Numbered from the stretch's first letter, positions 42,901-62,215 are shown. The stretch is 64,000 nt of DNA from Opisthocomus hoazin (GCF_030867145.1 NC_134440.1:372001-436000), one strand, 5' to 3'. A program made the numbers and translations. Notes: a model not told the origin generated them from the letters alone.

Positions 42901-45900
42901 CCCCTCTCCTCTGCCTTGCAGAGAATTACCGCCTGCAGAGTGCCTACGAGAAACACCTCATCATCAAAATCGTCCTGGTGAGGGGGGGTCCGGGGGGGCT
43001 GGGGGGGCTGGGGGGGTCCCGGCAGCTGCCCCCGCTCACCCCCGCCCCTCCCGCAGTTCCAGTTCGTGAATTCCTACCTGAGCCTCTTCTACATCGGTTT
43101 CTACCTCAAAGACATGGAGCGGCTGAAGGAGGTACGGGGCCGGGGGCGGCGGGGGCAGCGGGAGCCCCCTCGGTGTCGCCCGGACGGACGGACAGACGGA
43201 CGGATGTCCTCGAGCCACCCCTGCCACCGTCCCCCCCTACACCCTCCTGGGGGTCCGGTGTCCCCCCGTGCCCTGGATGCTGTGCTCCCGGCCAGGGGCT
43301 GCACCGGACCCCCCCGCTCCCGCTCCTGCTCACGGTCTCTTTCTGTCTGTCTGTCTGTCTGTTCTTCTGTCCCTTCCGCAGCTCCTGCTCATCTTCTCTC
43401 TCTCCCAAAGCCTCGTGCGTCAGCTCAAAGAGGCTCTCCTCCCCTTCATCCTCCTCCACCTCCACCTCTCCCTCATCCTCTTTAAGGGCCTCCTGGGCTT
43501 TTGCTGGAGACTGGGAGTATCCAAAGTAGGAGCGGGGAGGGGGGGCCCGGGCATCCCCCCACACCACCCCCCCCTCGCACCCACCCGGGACCCCCGCAGC
43601 CCCCGGGAGGGAGACGGGGGGTGCCCAGCCCCGACTCCGCTCTGGCTGGCGGTGGCACAGACGACCCCAGTGCCGCTGCGGTCCCATCCTTGTCACCAAT
43701 GGGGGGGGGTGACGAGAGGGGGGACACCAGGCTTGGGTGACCCCCTCCACCAGCACAGCCACGGGGAGGAGCAGGGACCCTGGGGGGCAGGCGATGGGGA
43801 TGCAGGGACACCCTGCTGTGTCCCCCCCACCCCGGGTGACCCTGCGCGCCCCGTGTCCCCGCGCAGATGCTGGCCACGCTGCTCGTCACCCGCCAGTTCC
43901 TGCAGAACGTCAGGGAGGTGTCGCAGCCCCACCTCTACCGTCGCCTGCGCCGGGGGGACCTCGGCCTCCACAGCCTCCGCCAGCTCGCCCACGCCGTCCT
44001 CTGCCTGCTGGCCCCCCGCCGCCACCCCCCGGCTCCCCCCGAGCCGCCGCGGGGAGAGAAGAAGTGTCTGAACGGGGGCTGCGGGGTGCCGGAGGAAGAG
44101 GAGGAGGAGGAGGAAGAGCGGCGCGAGTCGGATTCAGAGGAGGAGAGCGCCCTGGATTGCGGGTTGAAGCTGAAGAAGGTGAGCTTCATCGAGAAGGCGG
44201 AGCGGCGCGGCGGCGAGCCCGGCGGCCCCGAGGACGAGAGCTTCCTCGAGGAGGGCAGCCCCACCATGGTGGAGAAGGGCATGGACCCCGCGGCCGTCTT
44301 CGAGCTGTGCGAGGATGAGGAGGAGGTCGAAGGCCCCCCCGGCAGCCCGGTGAAGGTGGCGGAGCCGGCGGTGGTCCCGCGGCCAGGTCGGAGGAGGAGG
44401 ACGGCTGAGAGCCGGGAGGAGGAGGACGGTGAAGAGGAAGGGCGGAGGCACAACCGGGCGTCGTGGATCGACCCGCCGGAGGAAGACTACTCCACGCAGC
44501 TGACGCAGGCGGAGGTGGAGAGCTGCATGAAGAAGTACGAGGTGAGCGGCCCCGGGGCAGGGCACGGGGCCGGTGGGGTGCAGTCTACCACCCCTCAGCC
44601 CCATTGCAATGCGCTCCTCCTCCTCCTCTTCCTCCCCAGGACACCTTCCAGGACTACCAGGAGATGTTCATCCAGTTCGGCTACGTGGTGCTCTTCTCCT
44701 CCGCCTTCCCCCTGGCCGCCATGTGCGCCCTGGTGAACAACGTCATCGAGATCCGCAGCGACGCCTTCAAGCTCTGCACGGGGCTCCAGCGTCCCTTCGG
44801 CCAGCGGGTCGAGAGCATCGGGCAGTGGCAGGTGGGGCAGGGGCGGTGGGGGGGCCCGGCGGGGGTCCCGACTGGCCGGGGGCTCATCCCTGGCGCCGTC
44901 GCTCTTGCAGAAGGTGATGGAGGCCATGGGCGTCCTGGCCATCGTGGTCAACTGCTACCTGATCGCCCAGTGCGGGCAGCTCCAGCGCCTCTTCCCCTGG
45001 CTCAGCCCCGAGGGAGCCATCATCTCCGTCGTGGTGCTGGAGGTACGGCGCCCACCGCCCGCCTGTTATTGTAGGGTCTCCCGGCGCGTGAGGAGGTGTT
45101 GTCTTGGCTCCCACGGACCTTCCCCTCCAGGGATGGGGTCCCAGCCCTAAACCCTCCGCTGAGACCCCAGGCAGCTCCCCGCGGGCAGTGGGTGCTGCCG
45201 GGCAACGCGCCGGGGCCCAGGATCCCCCAGACTGTTATTGTGGGGTCTCTCTGGTCCCCCATCCCTTGCGGGGTGCGTTTCGGGGGGGGGCCACCGTGCC
45301 CACGGGGCCGGGGTGGGGATGCTCAGCTGGACCCGTGTTTCCCCCCCCAGCACTTCGCCCTCTTCCTGAAGTACATCATCCAGGTGGCCATCCCCGACAT
45401 CCCCGCCTGGGTGGCCGAGGAGATGGCCAAGCTGGAGTACCAGCGCCGCGAGGCCTTCAAGGTAGGTGACGCCGAGGTGGGGCCGAGCACGGAGCCACGA
45501 TGCCCCATCTCGGGGGCTGGCAGGCTCCCTGAGCTGGCCCCAAGGTGTCCCTGGGGCTGAGGGGCTCCCTGGGGCATCCCCAAGGTGTCTCTGGGGCTGA
45601 GGGGCTCCCTGGGGTGTCCCCAAGGTATCTGCAGGGCTGAGGGGCTCCCCGGCGTGTTCCCGAGGTGTCCCCAGGGCTGGCGAGCTCTCCAGATGTCCTC
45701 AAGGTGTCCCTGGGGCTGGTGGGCTCCCCGGAGTGTCACCAGGGTGTCCCTGAGGTGTCCCTGGGGCTGGAGGGCTCCTTGAGGCATCCCCAAGCTGTCC
45801 CCAAGGCTGAAGATCTCCCCAGCACGTTCCCAAGGTGTCCCCAGGGCTGATGAGCTCCCTGGGGTGTCCCCAAGGTGTCTCCAAGGAGTCTCCAGGGCTG

Positions 45901-46677
45901 ATGGGCTCCCCGAGGTGTCCCCAAGCTGTCCCTGGGGCTGGTGGGCTCCCCGAGGTGTCCCCAAGCTGTCCCCGGGGCTGACGGGCTCCCTGTTGGCAGA
46001 AGCACGAGCGGCAGGCGCAGCACCACTTCCAGCAGCAGCAGCGGCGCAAGCGGGAGGAGGAGGAGCGGCAGCGGCACGCCGAGTACCAGGCCCGCAAGGA
46101 GCGCGAGTCCAGCCGCGACGAGGCCAAGGCCGAGGCCGCCGGGCAGGACCCGGCTCACGAGAAGAGCCAGAGCAAGGGCAAGGGCTCCGGGGGCTCCTCG
46201 CACGGCTCCGACAAGCCCAAGCGCCCCAGCTCCCTCCTGGCCACCAACAACGTGATGAAGCTGAAGCAGATCATCCCTCTGCAGGGCAAGTTCCTCTCCG
46301 GGGGGGCCGGGGCCGGCAGCACGGCCACCGCCAGGTCCCCCCAGTCCCCCACCGGCAGTGAGAACAAACTCCCCGGCTTCCTCAGCTTCAAGTTCCTGAA
46401 ATCCCCCGAGACGAAGCGGGACGCGGGGACCGAGAAGGTCCAGTCGCCCACCAAGCCGTTCAACCCCGGCAAGCTCTTCAACTTCGGCAAGTCCGAAGGC
46501 GGCGGGGGCAACGGCGCCGCGGCCACGGCATCTCCACAGCCCCGGGCCGGCTCCTCGGCGGACACGGGCGAGCGGCCGCTCCCCAGCAAGTCCCATCTCA
46601 ACGGGGCGCCGGAGGAGGGGGGCGGCGAGGAGCCGGAGAGCCGGGTGGAGGAGGAGAGCGGGGGCTACAAACTCTAA
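36941..46677 (+). CDS. ANO8: anoctamin-8 (TMEM16H)
   Basis: A TMEM16-family membrane protein reported to tether the ER to the plasma membrane at Ca2+ signalling contacts. Seventeen exons: 36941-37040, 39600-39710, 39893-40025, 40101-40239, 41104-41200, 41542-41658, 41738-41865, 42107-42268, 42471-42623, 42693-42819, 42922-42977, 43057-43131, 43867-44541, 44640-44831, 44911-45042, 45351-45461 and 46000-46677; 1,061 aa, phases closing exactly. Family hallmarks are [35 protein letters not shown], the [20 protein letters not shown] span, [46 protein letters not shown] and [20 protein letters not shown]. Exon 13 encodes the large acidic loop typical of ANO8, and the last exon a charged coil and basic Ser/Pro-rich tail ending in GGYKL. 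Human ANO8 has 1,232 residues; the shortfall is mainly in the proline-rich C-terminus. The start is the first in-frame ATG after the CpG island that precedes [11 protein letters not shown]. Confidence 0.95.
37041..39599 (+). other. ANO8: ANO8 intron 1
   Basis: 2.56 kb, the longest ANO8 intron, GC-rich, without a recognised repeat or exon. It opens with a GTAAGG donor and G-runs (37045-37130). A slightly AT-richer stretch near 38,255-38,275 is all that stands out. Confidence 0.5.
40255..40920 (+). repeat. 10-bp minisatellite in ANO8 intron 4
   Basis: Over fifty units of GGGATGCAGG/GGGATGTGGG with GGGATCCAGGGGTGATGGGC interruptions every 80-120 bp. Open frames across it are repeat artefacts. 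Confidence 0.92.
43382..43525 (+). other. ANO8: Candidate in-frame cassette exon of ANO8
   Basis: Between exons 12 and 13 lies a 144-nt segment preceded by a long pyrimidine tract (43340-43380, TCTG repeats) and CCGCAG, and followed by GTAGGA. It has 48 codons without a stop in the ANO8 frame and both flanking exons end in phase 0, so inclusion would insert 48 leucine-rich residues between MERLKE and MLATLL. The segment is clearly less GC-rich than its intron. Human ANO8 as remembered joins these two exons directly. Alternatively the acidic antisense frame or a plain pyrimidine-rich intron explains it; no acceptor serves the antisense frame. Confidence 0.4.
45535..45990 (+). repeat. 42-bp minisatellite in ANO8 intron 16
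   Basis: About eleven units containing GGCTGAGGGGCTCCCTGGGG and TGTCCCCAAGGTGTC fill most of the intron up to about 10 nt before the acceptor of the last exon. Confidence 0.9.
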
Positions 46678-49000
46678 CCGGACCCTTTCGGGGAGCGGGC
46701 GCGAGCGGGGCTGCCCGCTCCCCTCCGCAGGCAGCCGTGGACGCCGGCACCCTCTCGCCTCCCCTCGCCGTTCCCCGCCACCGCGTCCCCCCGCGTCCCT
46801 CCAGCCGCTCCGCCGGGACCCGCCATCGCCTCGTCCCCAGCACCGGTGCGACCGCGGCCGGCACCAGGGACACCGGAGCAGCGTGATGCTGGCGCGAGTG
46901 GCTGGCGCTGGGCTCGGAGGGAGCATCCCGGGGGGTTTCCCTCCCTGCGCCCTTCCATGCGCTCACGGGTGGGCGATGCCCCGCTCCGGCGGGGTCCCAG
47001 CCGCTGTCTGCGCCCACCGCCCCGAGGCGATGCCGCGGGGAGCTCGGTGCTGCCAGATTCACCAGGACCGTCCCGCCAGGCTCGGCCCCACGTCTCCTGT
47101 CGCCGAGGGACAGGACCACGGCGCGTGTGGGAGCAGCGGCGAGAGGAGCCCGATTCACCCGTGCCTACAGCCTCCGCCGTACAGCCATCGCCCGGGGTGC
47201 CGCCGGCACCGGGGCCGTGTCCCCCTCCAGCAGGTTCCTTCCCGGCACCGGGACGTCTTCCCACCCCGGGCGAGCGGCGAGCGCCAGGCACCCGGATTCC
47301 CCTGCATGGGCACCATTTCTTGCACTAAAACCAAACCAAAACCCAACGCAAGCGACTCTCTCCCGTTCTTCGTCGGACGGCTCGAGGCGGCGGAGGCGAC
47401 GCTGGCACCGGTGCCGCGGGCGGCAGAGCCCAGCCGGGCCCGGGCAGCGGCTCCAGCGACGGCACCGCGAGCCGCCACGGTCCCTTCCCCCTCTCCGCTT
47501 TCCAATTTTGTGGAATTATTTCGCAATAACTCGCAGGCGGAGGTCGTGCCGGAGCGCGGGAGAAGGACTGGGGCTGGGGGGGTGGGGGGTGGGAGCAGCT
47601 TGGCTTCTGCCGGGGCGGAGGTTTCGCCGTCACTGGGTCTGGTCGCAGCGCTTTCACCGCCGCCGTCCTCGCTTCGGCTGCGCAGGGAGCGGGCTGCCAC
47701 GCGGCTGCTCCTCGCTTTTCTGGCTCTGCTGCTTCGCTTTGGGGGGGCCACCCCGGCACGGTGCCCACGGGTGACCTGGCTGGGGACAGCCAGCCCCCCC
47801 GGCATCCCCCTGCCCCGCGCTCTGCCCGCCGGCCACCACCCATCTCCAAAGCAAGCGGGGAAAGGCGGGGGGCCGGGGGGGCTGCCCCATCACTGTGCCT
47901 GCTCCAGGCCCGGGTGGGCAGGTGGGGGCTGCGCACCCCTCTCGTGGGCTGTAGGAAACGTCAGGTTGTTCCCCCCCCCCCATCTCTTTCCAGCCATCGC
48001 GTCGGTTTTGTTGCTCTTCGAATCAAGCCATTTTGTACAGCAATAAGGGCGGGAGAGGGCGAAGGCTTTCCCCGCTGCTCCGCTCCCCCCCGCCGCCTGC
48101 GCAGGGAGATGCCCTGCCGAGGGCTCCGTGTCCCCCCGCCCGGGTGGGCTCCCCGGCTGCAGCGGGGCTGGGGACCCCCGAGCTGGGGTCAGCCCCGAGC
48201 TCTGCTGTCCCCGGGACCGCAGCCGGGCACCGAGCTCAGGCGCCGGGGGGCTGCTGGACCCCCTCGCCCTCCCACAGCAGCCCTGCCCTCCGCCAGGGCG
48301 AGGAGCAGAGGATGCCGGAGGGATTTCTGGGGTGAGGCCAAGGAAAAGGGAGCGCTGGGAAACTGGGGAGCGCTGGGAAACCCAGCGAGACCAGCACTGC
48401 TGGGGCCGTGCCCCGGAGCGGGAGCGTGCTCAGTGATGGCAGGAGAAAAGACCCCGGCCCGGGCGGGGGTACCAGGTATAACCCGAACCCCCATCCCCGC
48501 CCTGGCACCCTGCCCACGCACCCCGAGCAGGCAGGGCGCAGGCAGGGCGCAGGCAGGGCCCAGGCAGGGCCCCCTCCCTCCACTTCATTTCGTTTTTCTG
48601 CTCGGGTTTGGGCGGCGGGGCCAGCTCTCGCCTCTGCCCCTCTCCCCTGCCCAAGGAGGGCTGTTTGACCCCGTTCCCCTCCCCGACAGTCACGGTCCGG
48701 GTACCACCGATTGGGGCCGGAGGGGAGGGCAGGGTCCCGCTGATGCCAGGACCCCCCAGACCGGGGCATTTTTAAACATTTCTCTCGACAACGCCTTTCA
48801 CCTCACTCTCCTGGGCAGTTACTGGTCAAAGGAGGGAAGAGGGAGGTGGTTTCGGTTGTTTCGGTTTTTTTCCCCTTGCTGTGTTTTATTTCTTTCGAAT
48901 TTAAAAGAAAAGACGGGGGTAATTTATTTCTTTTTAATTTATTTTGTCATATTTTTGTAAAACCTGCAGAAATGCAATAAAAATATATTTCAACAAGCCT
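46678..49000 (+). other. ANO8: ANO8 3' UTR and poly(A) signal
   Basis: About 2.3 kb from the stop codon to AATAAA at 48976-48981. The last 250 bp are AT-rich (TTTTAATTTATTTTGTCAT), in contrast with the GC-rich first part, which holds a GCAGGGCGCAG/GCAGGGCCCAG duplication near 48530-48570. The end is only about 280 bp from the distal poly(A) signal of the convergent DDA1 gene. Confidence 0.7.
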
Positions 49001-49283
49001 GAGGCGTGGGCTAAGTTATTGCCCGCGGCGGCTTGCGCAGCGCGCCTGCTCCAGTCCCCTGTCCCTGGGGAGGGCGGAAGGGGATGCTGGGGACACTGGG
49101 GATGCTGGGGACACTGGGGACGCCATCACCCTTCCCAGTCCCCCAGCGCAGGGCAAAGCGCCGAGACAGTGACACCGGGACAAGCCCCCCCCGGCGCGGT
49201 TCGACGCCAAGCTCCCGCCCGCAGCCCGTAGCGCCAGGCAGAGGAAGAACGGAGAAAGGTATAAATCCTCTAAATTCTGCAAA

Positions 49284-49289
49284 TTTATT
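49284..49289 (-). terminator. DDA1: Distal poly(A) signal of DDA1
   Basis: TTTATT on the plus strand, AATAAA on the minus strand, in an AT-rich end (TATAATAAATTTGCAG on the minus strand). If used it gives a 3' UTR of about 6.4 kb. Confidence 0.5.
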
Positions 49290-49299
49290 ATACACGGTA

Positions 49300-52200
49300 T
49301 CAAACATGGAATAGTTTAAAAAGAAATGCAAAAAAGTCCAAGGGCCGCGACGTCCGACGAGCAGTGTCTTTACAGTCCCCCCCCCGAGGGCAGCCCTTCC
49401 GCCACCACGCAGCTTCCAGGGAAAGCCACCCCCACCCCGCCCCACAGGACAACATTTTCACCCAAGAGGAAAATTCAAGTCGCAAAGACAGGTCGGGAGT
49501 AACACAGGCTCGCAAGCTCCACGCTGCATCGCATAAACCAGCCCGGGAGCGCGTGTGCCAAGCGGAGCGGAGCAGGGAGAAGCGGCTGCGGGCGACACGG
49601 GGCTCCGAGCCGCGCTCGGACGCGGTGGGCGACCGGCCAAGGACGGTGGGGTCGGACCAGAAATACCCAGCAAAGCCCGTTCATGGCACACCGCGCGCTG
49701 AGGAATGAGGAATGAATGCGCCGGGGCTCAGCACAACCGTAGCACAGACGAGGCGGTGACTCAGCTCTGGGCACCCGTTCGGATTTCGTGCTGTTTCTTA
49801 CGGCCAGCGATCACTCATCCCACAGCCCCAAGAGCCGGCGTCGAGAACAAAGCAGCCAGCGAGCCCTGCTCCCCCCAGCTCGCTCCGCTGCCTCGGTGCT
49901 CCCCAGCCCTCGCCCCTTTCACGCTCACGGGCCGCTCGTGGAAGCGGGGAAGAGCACGGGACCTGTTGTATGTCCTGATATCGTCAGTCTCCAAAATCTC
50001 CAAAAATTAAAAGCACTGTGTGTGTTTAACAGCAACAGCCCAGGGGTCGCGGGACCGCGACTCACTGAGGAGCGAGCAGGGGCGACTCGTCCTGGGGGTG
50101 TTTCTGGGGCTGGGGGCAACAAGGCCAAGTGAAACGTTACTGCTACTCGCTAGCCAAATAAAGTTTGCGTCGGTCACGAAGGCGAGGAAATCAAAAGCAG
50201 AGTTACAGCCAGAAGAGCACAAAACACCGTCCTCGCTGCGCAGAAGGCAGCGGCGGGGCAGCCGCGTTCCCAGCAGGAAGGAGGATGGGGCCGTCTCTGG
50301 CCTCCACACGCTGCCGAGGAGTCGGTACGGGGAAGGAGCACGAGCGAAAAACCTGTGGGAGACCTCGTCCCCCTCGCCCCGCGTCACCCAGCTGACTCCA
50401 GCAGCCACCTCCCACACCAAAAAACCCCGACTGGAAACAGGGTCAAGTTTAACCGTGCTGCCCTTCGACCTCACCAGCTGAATACTCGCATCCAGGTTCA
50501 CACCAGTAAAACCTGGAGCTCCACCACAAAGGTTGAAGCCACCCAGACTCCTTCAAAAGCATCAGGACTGCCAGTAAGACTCTCAGTTCCTAGAACAACC
50601 CAATTCTAAAATCACACATGTAGGGAGCTTTAGTTTTTCATATCTGGGGACGTGCTAGGAGAATTTCGTCTTCAAAAGCAGAATCTCACTGTTCAAGGGA
50701 ATTTGAAAGCTGGTGTTTCATTCCCTTGTTTCAGCTACAAAGATGTTCTTCCCTGCAGGCCAGGTTCAGCCTTTTCAATATCCAAAAGATGGTTTTTTTC
50801 GCAGTAGTTCAAAAAAAGACGGTGAGGTTCTAGAAGCCCCATCTCCTCGCTGACATTAAACTCTCCGGATGACACACATCTTTTATACAAAACGTGTCTC
50901 GGCTGCCAGCGCCCTCGTCTCAGGAGGAGCTCTGCAAGCCGATGCTGCGACAGCAGCTCATCTCGTGCAGGCTGGACGCAACCGCGAGACCGCGAAGGCG
51001 TCAGCGGGCGCAGGCACTGCACCCGGCCAGGCTGCTGCCTCAGCCCCCCTGGGTGCCAAACACCCCGAGGGGCTGCCAGCCGAGACGCCGGGGCCGCGCT
51101 CCCCCCTGCCAGGGCACAGCCGCTGCGAGCCAGCAGCAGAGACCCAGCACGGCGCGAAGGTCAGCCGGTGCGGCCGTGTTGCGACAGCCCTGCGCTGCTC
51201 CCAGTAGAGGCAACCCTCTCCGCTTCGAAGGACAGGAGCTCCCAGGCTCTGGGGCACATCCAAAACCACAAGACAAAACCCGACACGGGGAGAGATCAGC
51301 GGAACCCCTCCGGTCACGGGTAGCGCGTCACACAGTTCCTCTGCTGCCAGGCTGACGCCACTCATCCAGGGAAACAAATTAGTTTTATAGATACGCAGGT
51401 CTTTTTAAAACAAAAAAATCTGAAACCACGAAGCCAGTGGTACACAAACCAGCCAGGAAGCGCTCAGTGGTAACACAGCTGATAGCTGCAGTGTTAGAAA
51501 AACCTCAAGACTCCCGCTTCGTCTTTGCCCTTACGGCCAGTGTCAAGGGCCTCACCAAAAAATAAAGCTTTGAAGTTACACCTGTTGTAACTACCTAGTA
51601 GAGAGTGAAAATTTTAAGGTTAGTGTCCAGCATGCTCAAAATTTGCCTCACAGGCAACAGCCCACAGACCGACAGCTGAACTGCTGCGTAAGGCACGGAC
51701 TGGGGGGAAGGAAACCCATTTCCCAGCCGATTCCACTCAAACCTCACAGCCTCCCCACACGGAGCCGTCGGTACAACCCCACGCGCGTGGAGCTCCCCAT
51801 CAGCTTGGCACGTTTACCAGGGTGACAGCAAACAGCGGTCGGGTTCAGCTGTCCTTTGGATCCACCACAACCCAGCCCAGCGCCAGCTCCCAACAACCCT
51901 GGGACGCACGCCCCCGAACGCTGCTGGTGTGTCTCGCCAAGGCTAAGGAAACAAGTCTTTTTTTTAAAAAAAAGAAATCAGATGTAACACATCCAAATAA
52001 TTCTAAAAGCTTGTCCTCTTACAGTGAAATGCATCTCAAAACTTCTGTTCACCTTCAACACTCCCGTGGCGAAGGGTTTAAACCCACCACAGCCGCAGCC
52101 CAGGCTGAGCCGCAGCCTCTGGCGGACGGGAACCCAGCAGCTCCCGTCCTCCCCTCCCAGTCTGGATTTCCACACCGCCGCTCGCTGCTCTGCGGAGCAC

Positions 52201-55003
52201 AACGTGGTTTCGGGATTTGGGCAGGCTTGCAAACTCCGTAACGGTCCTGCACAGCCTCGGACAAGGCCAGACCTTCCCGGCACAGGTCCCGCTGCCCGGT
52301 GCTCACCGGTCGGAAGCGACCTCGGGAGGCGATGCAGAAGCGGGTCACTCAGCGCATCACTCGTTCAGGTCTCAAAAGACTTCCAGGCAAGCAGGAAACA
52401 CCTCGAAAAGCTGGAGGTACCAACGCTGCCCGACTGAACGCACCCGGACAAAACAAAACTGTCCCAGCAAACCCCAGAGCCAACCACCAGCGCAGGCACC
52501 ACCGACTGCTGTCCAGCCGCAGCCACGCGGCCCCTCAGCCGCGAATTCACAGAACACCTCACAGCCCACCCTTTCCTCCAGCATCTGCCCCACCTCTAAC
52601 TCTTGCGTATTTAACTATTTCTCCACTAAAAGAAAAGTGATCATACGATATCAAGAATTAACAAAACTTGAGTTTCCCTGAACATCAGTCATTAGTGTAT
52701 TTTTATGTGAGAAAAAGGCAGTGCCTGACTTTCTGATATTCTAAACTTACAGCAGACAGCTGATGGCTCGCGCGGGGCGCAAGCTGCGGCGCTGCTCGAC
52801 GCAGGACAGACGCCCGTGACCAGGAGTCTGCCGGGAGGGGCTGCTCCTGGACAGACGCACCGTGCCCCGATATCAAAAACACGTTTCTGCTGCTCTGACT
52901 TTTGAGAAGAGATGCACTGTTCAACTAAAAAAAAAACAAACCAAAATTCTGATCTCTGACAAGTACCGCAAGTTTTCATTAAAAAACCCAAACTTTAGTA
53001 TACATAGGTAACAGAAACAATAAAAATACCGCTATGCAGACGTATACAAAAAACCCCTGAGGGTCACTAAATCTCAGTCACTTTGTAACGAGAGAGCTGG
53101 AAGTCGAGGAGCTCGGTATTTTACAAACAGCGCGGTCAGCAAAAACCCAGGCTTTGTTTTTTTACACATTTTTTTGTTGTTTTCCATGCACTAAGGCACC
53201 AGGAAGTCACAGTTAGGCAAGTAAGATCTTCCATGCAACATTCCAACCCGAAAAACTTACCATGTGTTAGAGAGACGTGAACACAGGATCAAAGGGCAAC
53301 AGCTCGAGGACAGGGCTCTGGAGCCGGGAGCGGCACGGAAAGCGAGCTGGAGGAGGAGGAGGGAGGGAGGAAGGGAGCGCTCACGTCCGAGCGGACGGGA
53401 GGCAGAAAGACTCGCGGCGGGTACTGACAATCCACACCGCGTGTACACAACCACCAACACAAGAGAACCACGGCCAGCCTGGCGCTCCAAGTCACGTCCC
53501 TTTGAAGACTTGTTTCTCCATCACTTCAGAACTACTTTAAAAAGGCAACTTTCTTTCACCTCCTAAAAATATCTGAAATACGTCAAAGGCTCCCATAACC
53601 AAGCAGATCATTTTTAAAGACACGGAGGGAACAAAGACGGGGGTTTACAACAGGAAGGAACTGCCAACTCTCTTTAATAGTACATCACTCTGTCTAGCAG
53701 AGAAGTCAGCAAAGCTCAAACCTTGCCATACCAACCAAGAATTATACAGCATTTTACAACTTTAAAGCACTGTACAAACATCACCGCAAGGCTGCAGCTC
53801 TCCAGCTTTGCTAAACACACAAATTGGTCACACTTCACCACCAGCTGCACGTTCGGTTCCTCTTTTGGTATCTCACAGCTCTTCAAAGGATTCTTCAGTT
53901 TCGGCTTCGGATGATGCCTGCGAGGCCGGATGCTAACACGGCGTCTTCAGTCAGCGCCTTCCACTTTGCACAAAAGCGCTTTTTGACAGCGCGACTCTGG
54001 GAGGAGTCCTCTCGCCATCGCCAGAAAATCAGACGGAAACCCCAGCGTACTTTATCTTCACCAACACAGTTGGCATTTTCAACGACATTCCAGTAATTTG
54101 GAGGTTACTGCCATAGCAAAAAGGTAAGGTTTTTTTGAGGCAGATACAAAGTTCTAAACTACTCAGTGTTAAGTTAAATCCACTCACTGCATCAGAAACT
54201 TGGTGCCTAACGTACATTTAAAAACGCCACGTGAGCTGTGCCCTGCTCTTCCTAAGGTTCTGCCTTGCAACGTACGGTCGTCAGCAGCAGTTCATCTCCC
54301 CTTCTGTTCCCTTCGCCCCCGGACCTGAACACGCGGCATGCCCTGGTCGAACGGGATGCCGTGGAGAAGGGGACGGCAGAAACCCTCAAAGCTCGTGGCC
54401 ACGACAGCCACTCAGAATTATCCAGGATCTCTAGAAAATTGTTTGTGCGATCTCTCGACTTGGTGTTTAGGATTTGTCGACGAGGAAAAAACACAGCTAT
54501 AAACGCAACAATTCAAACTAACACAGTGTGAAGTCAGCTTCTCACGTTAAAGCAGACAAGACATCATGACTAAGCTACACCTCTCCTGTCCCCTTCAGGC
54601 GACGATGCTCATTTCCTTTCAGTCTCTGAACCTCGGAATCCACCCAGACGACTTACAGGGCTCCATTTCGGCTCCTATCGAAGAGTCAGTGAAGGGTTAC
54701 AGGCAACAGGCACTGAACTGTCACAGTCCGAAAGGGATTGGTCTTCATTCAAGACCATGGAAGCTCACATTTTGATCAACTCCGAGTCCTGGACTCCATT
54801 CCAGACACGCCGATATCGCAGGAAAACACAACGTACCATTATTCAGAGCCGGCAGTTGAGACCGAGAACTAGATCTAGTTGCCGAGGTGCTGCCAGACTT
54901 ATCCAGCCAGGCGCTGCCTGCAGGTGCCTACCCAACTCCATCCCATCAGCCGCTGCGGAAACACACTGTTGATCAAACACTCAGACCAGGACGAGAGCAT
55001 CCT
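49300..55003 (-). other. DDA1: Extended DDA1 3' UTR or downstream spacer
   Basis: A 5.7-kb stretch of balanced, non-repetitive sequence, far less GC-rich than the rest of the window. No coding exon was recognised on either strand. Being collinear with DDA1 and ending in a convincing minus-strand poly(A) region, it is best read as an extended 3' UTR, but an independent transcript is possible. Confidence 0.4.
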
Positions 55004-55009
55004 TTTATT
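55004..55009 (-). terminator. DDA1: Proximal poly(A) signal of DDA1
   Basis: TTTATT (AATAAA on the minus strand) lies 715 nt beyond the DDA1 stop codon and would end a short 3' UTR. Confidence 0.5.
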
Positions 55010-55723
55010 CCAGCGGAGAAGTTGCACGTATCAGTCCGTTCCAGACCAAGAGACTGTTAGAATTTAGGAGCAACAAAAGCAACACACCTTTCACTTGAAT
55101 TCTCCGTGGCCACTGATGCACGAGATACCGACTGTGGCTCTCACAGAGCAGGCCGAAAGAACGCAAGTGACAGATCAAGTTGACAACACATTTGCTAAGA
55201 TCAACGTAACCCTAAAGGACACCCATGATTTTTTTAGTGCAGTGCCAGTTTCAGAATATTTGTGAAAAATTGTGAGGCCCCACACTTATGGCTGGACTGG
55301 GCACACCCAAAGAAGAGTTAACCACTTGTAATCTGCCAACGGGTACATGAACCGGAAAGGCAGTACCGCGGGAGGGTTCGGCAGCGACCCACCTCTCCTG
55401 CCCAGGCTCCCGTAGCTAGGCCTGGTTGATTAGGTAACAGATTCAACAAAACCTGTGAAAGTGACAGTGTATGTTTTTAGAAAGGAGGAACTAAGGTTAT
55501 ACTACATCATTTACTGAATTGTTCCACCACTGCTCCGTAAGTGTTACGGCATAAATAAAAAAAATGGAGAGAAAAAAAAAATAAATACATTGGCTCCTAT
55601 GAAGTCAGAAGTGGTTTGGGCTGCATAGTGGAGGGGTGAGAGATGGGGGCACGGGGCAAAATTTACACACTTTGAGACAAAACAGGAAGCGCCTGCAAAG
55701 TAGTAGAGGAGAAAGTCAAGAGC

Positions 55724-62138
<6,415 letters not shown>

Positions 62139-62215
62139 CTTCGCTGCCGCCAGCCGTGAGGAGCCGCCCCGCCTCAACCCACCCACTGCCTCCGCTGCCC
62201 GCCCCGCGAGACCCT

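Noticed and set aside
43380-43760. Acidic antisense frame opposite the ANO8 intron 12 segment
   Set aside because: It reads like an acidic disordered protein, but there is no acceptor site on the minus strand at its start and no minus-strand gene nearby.
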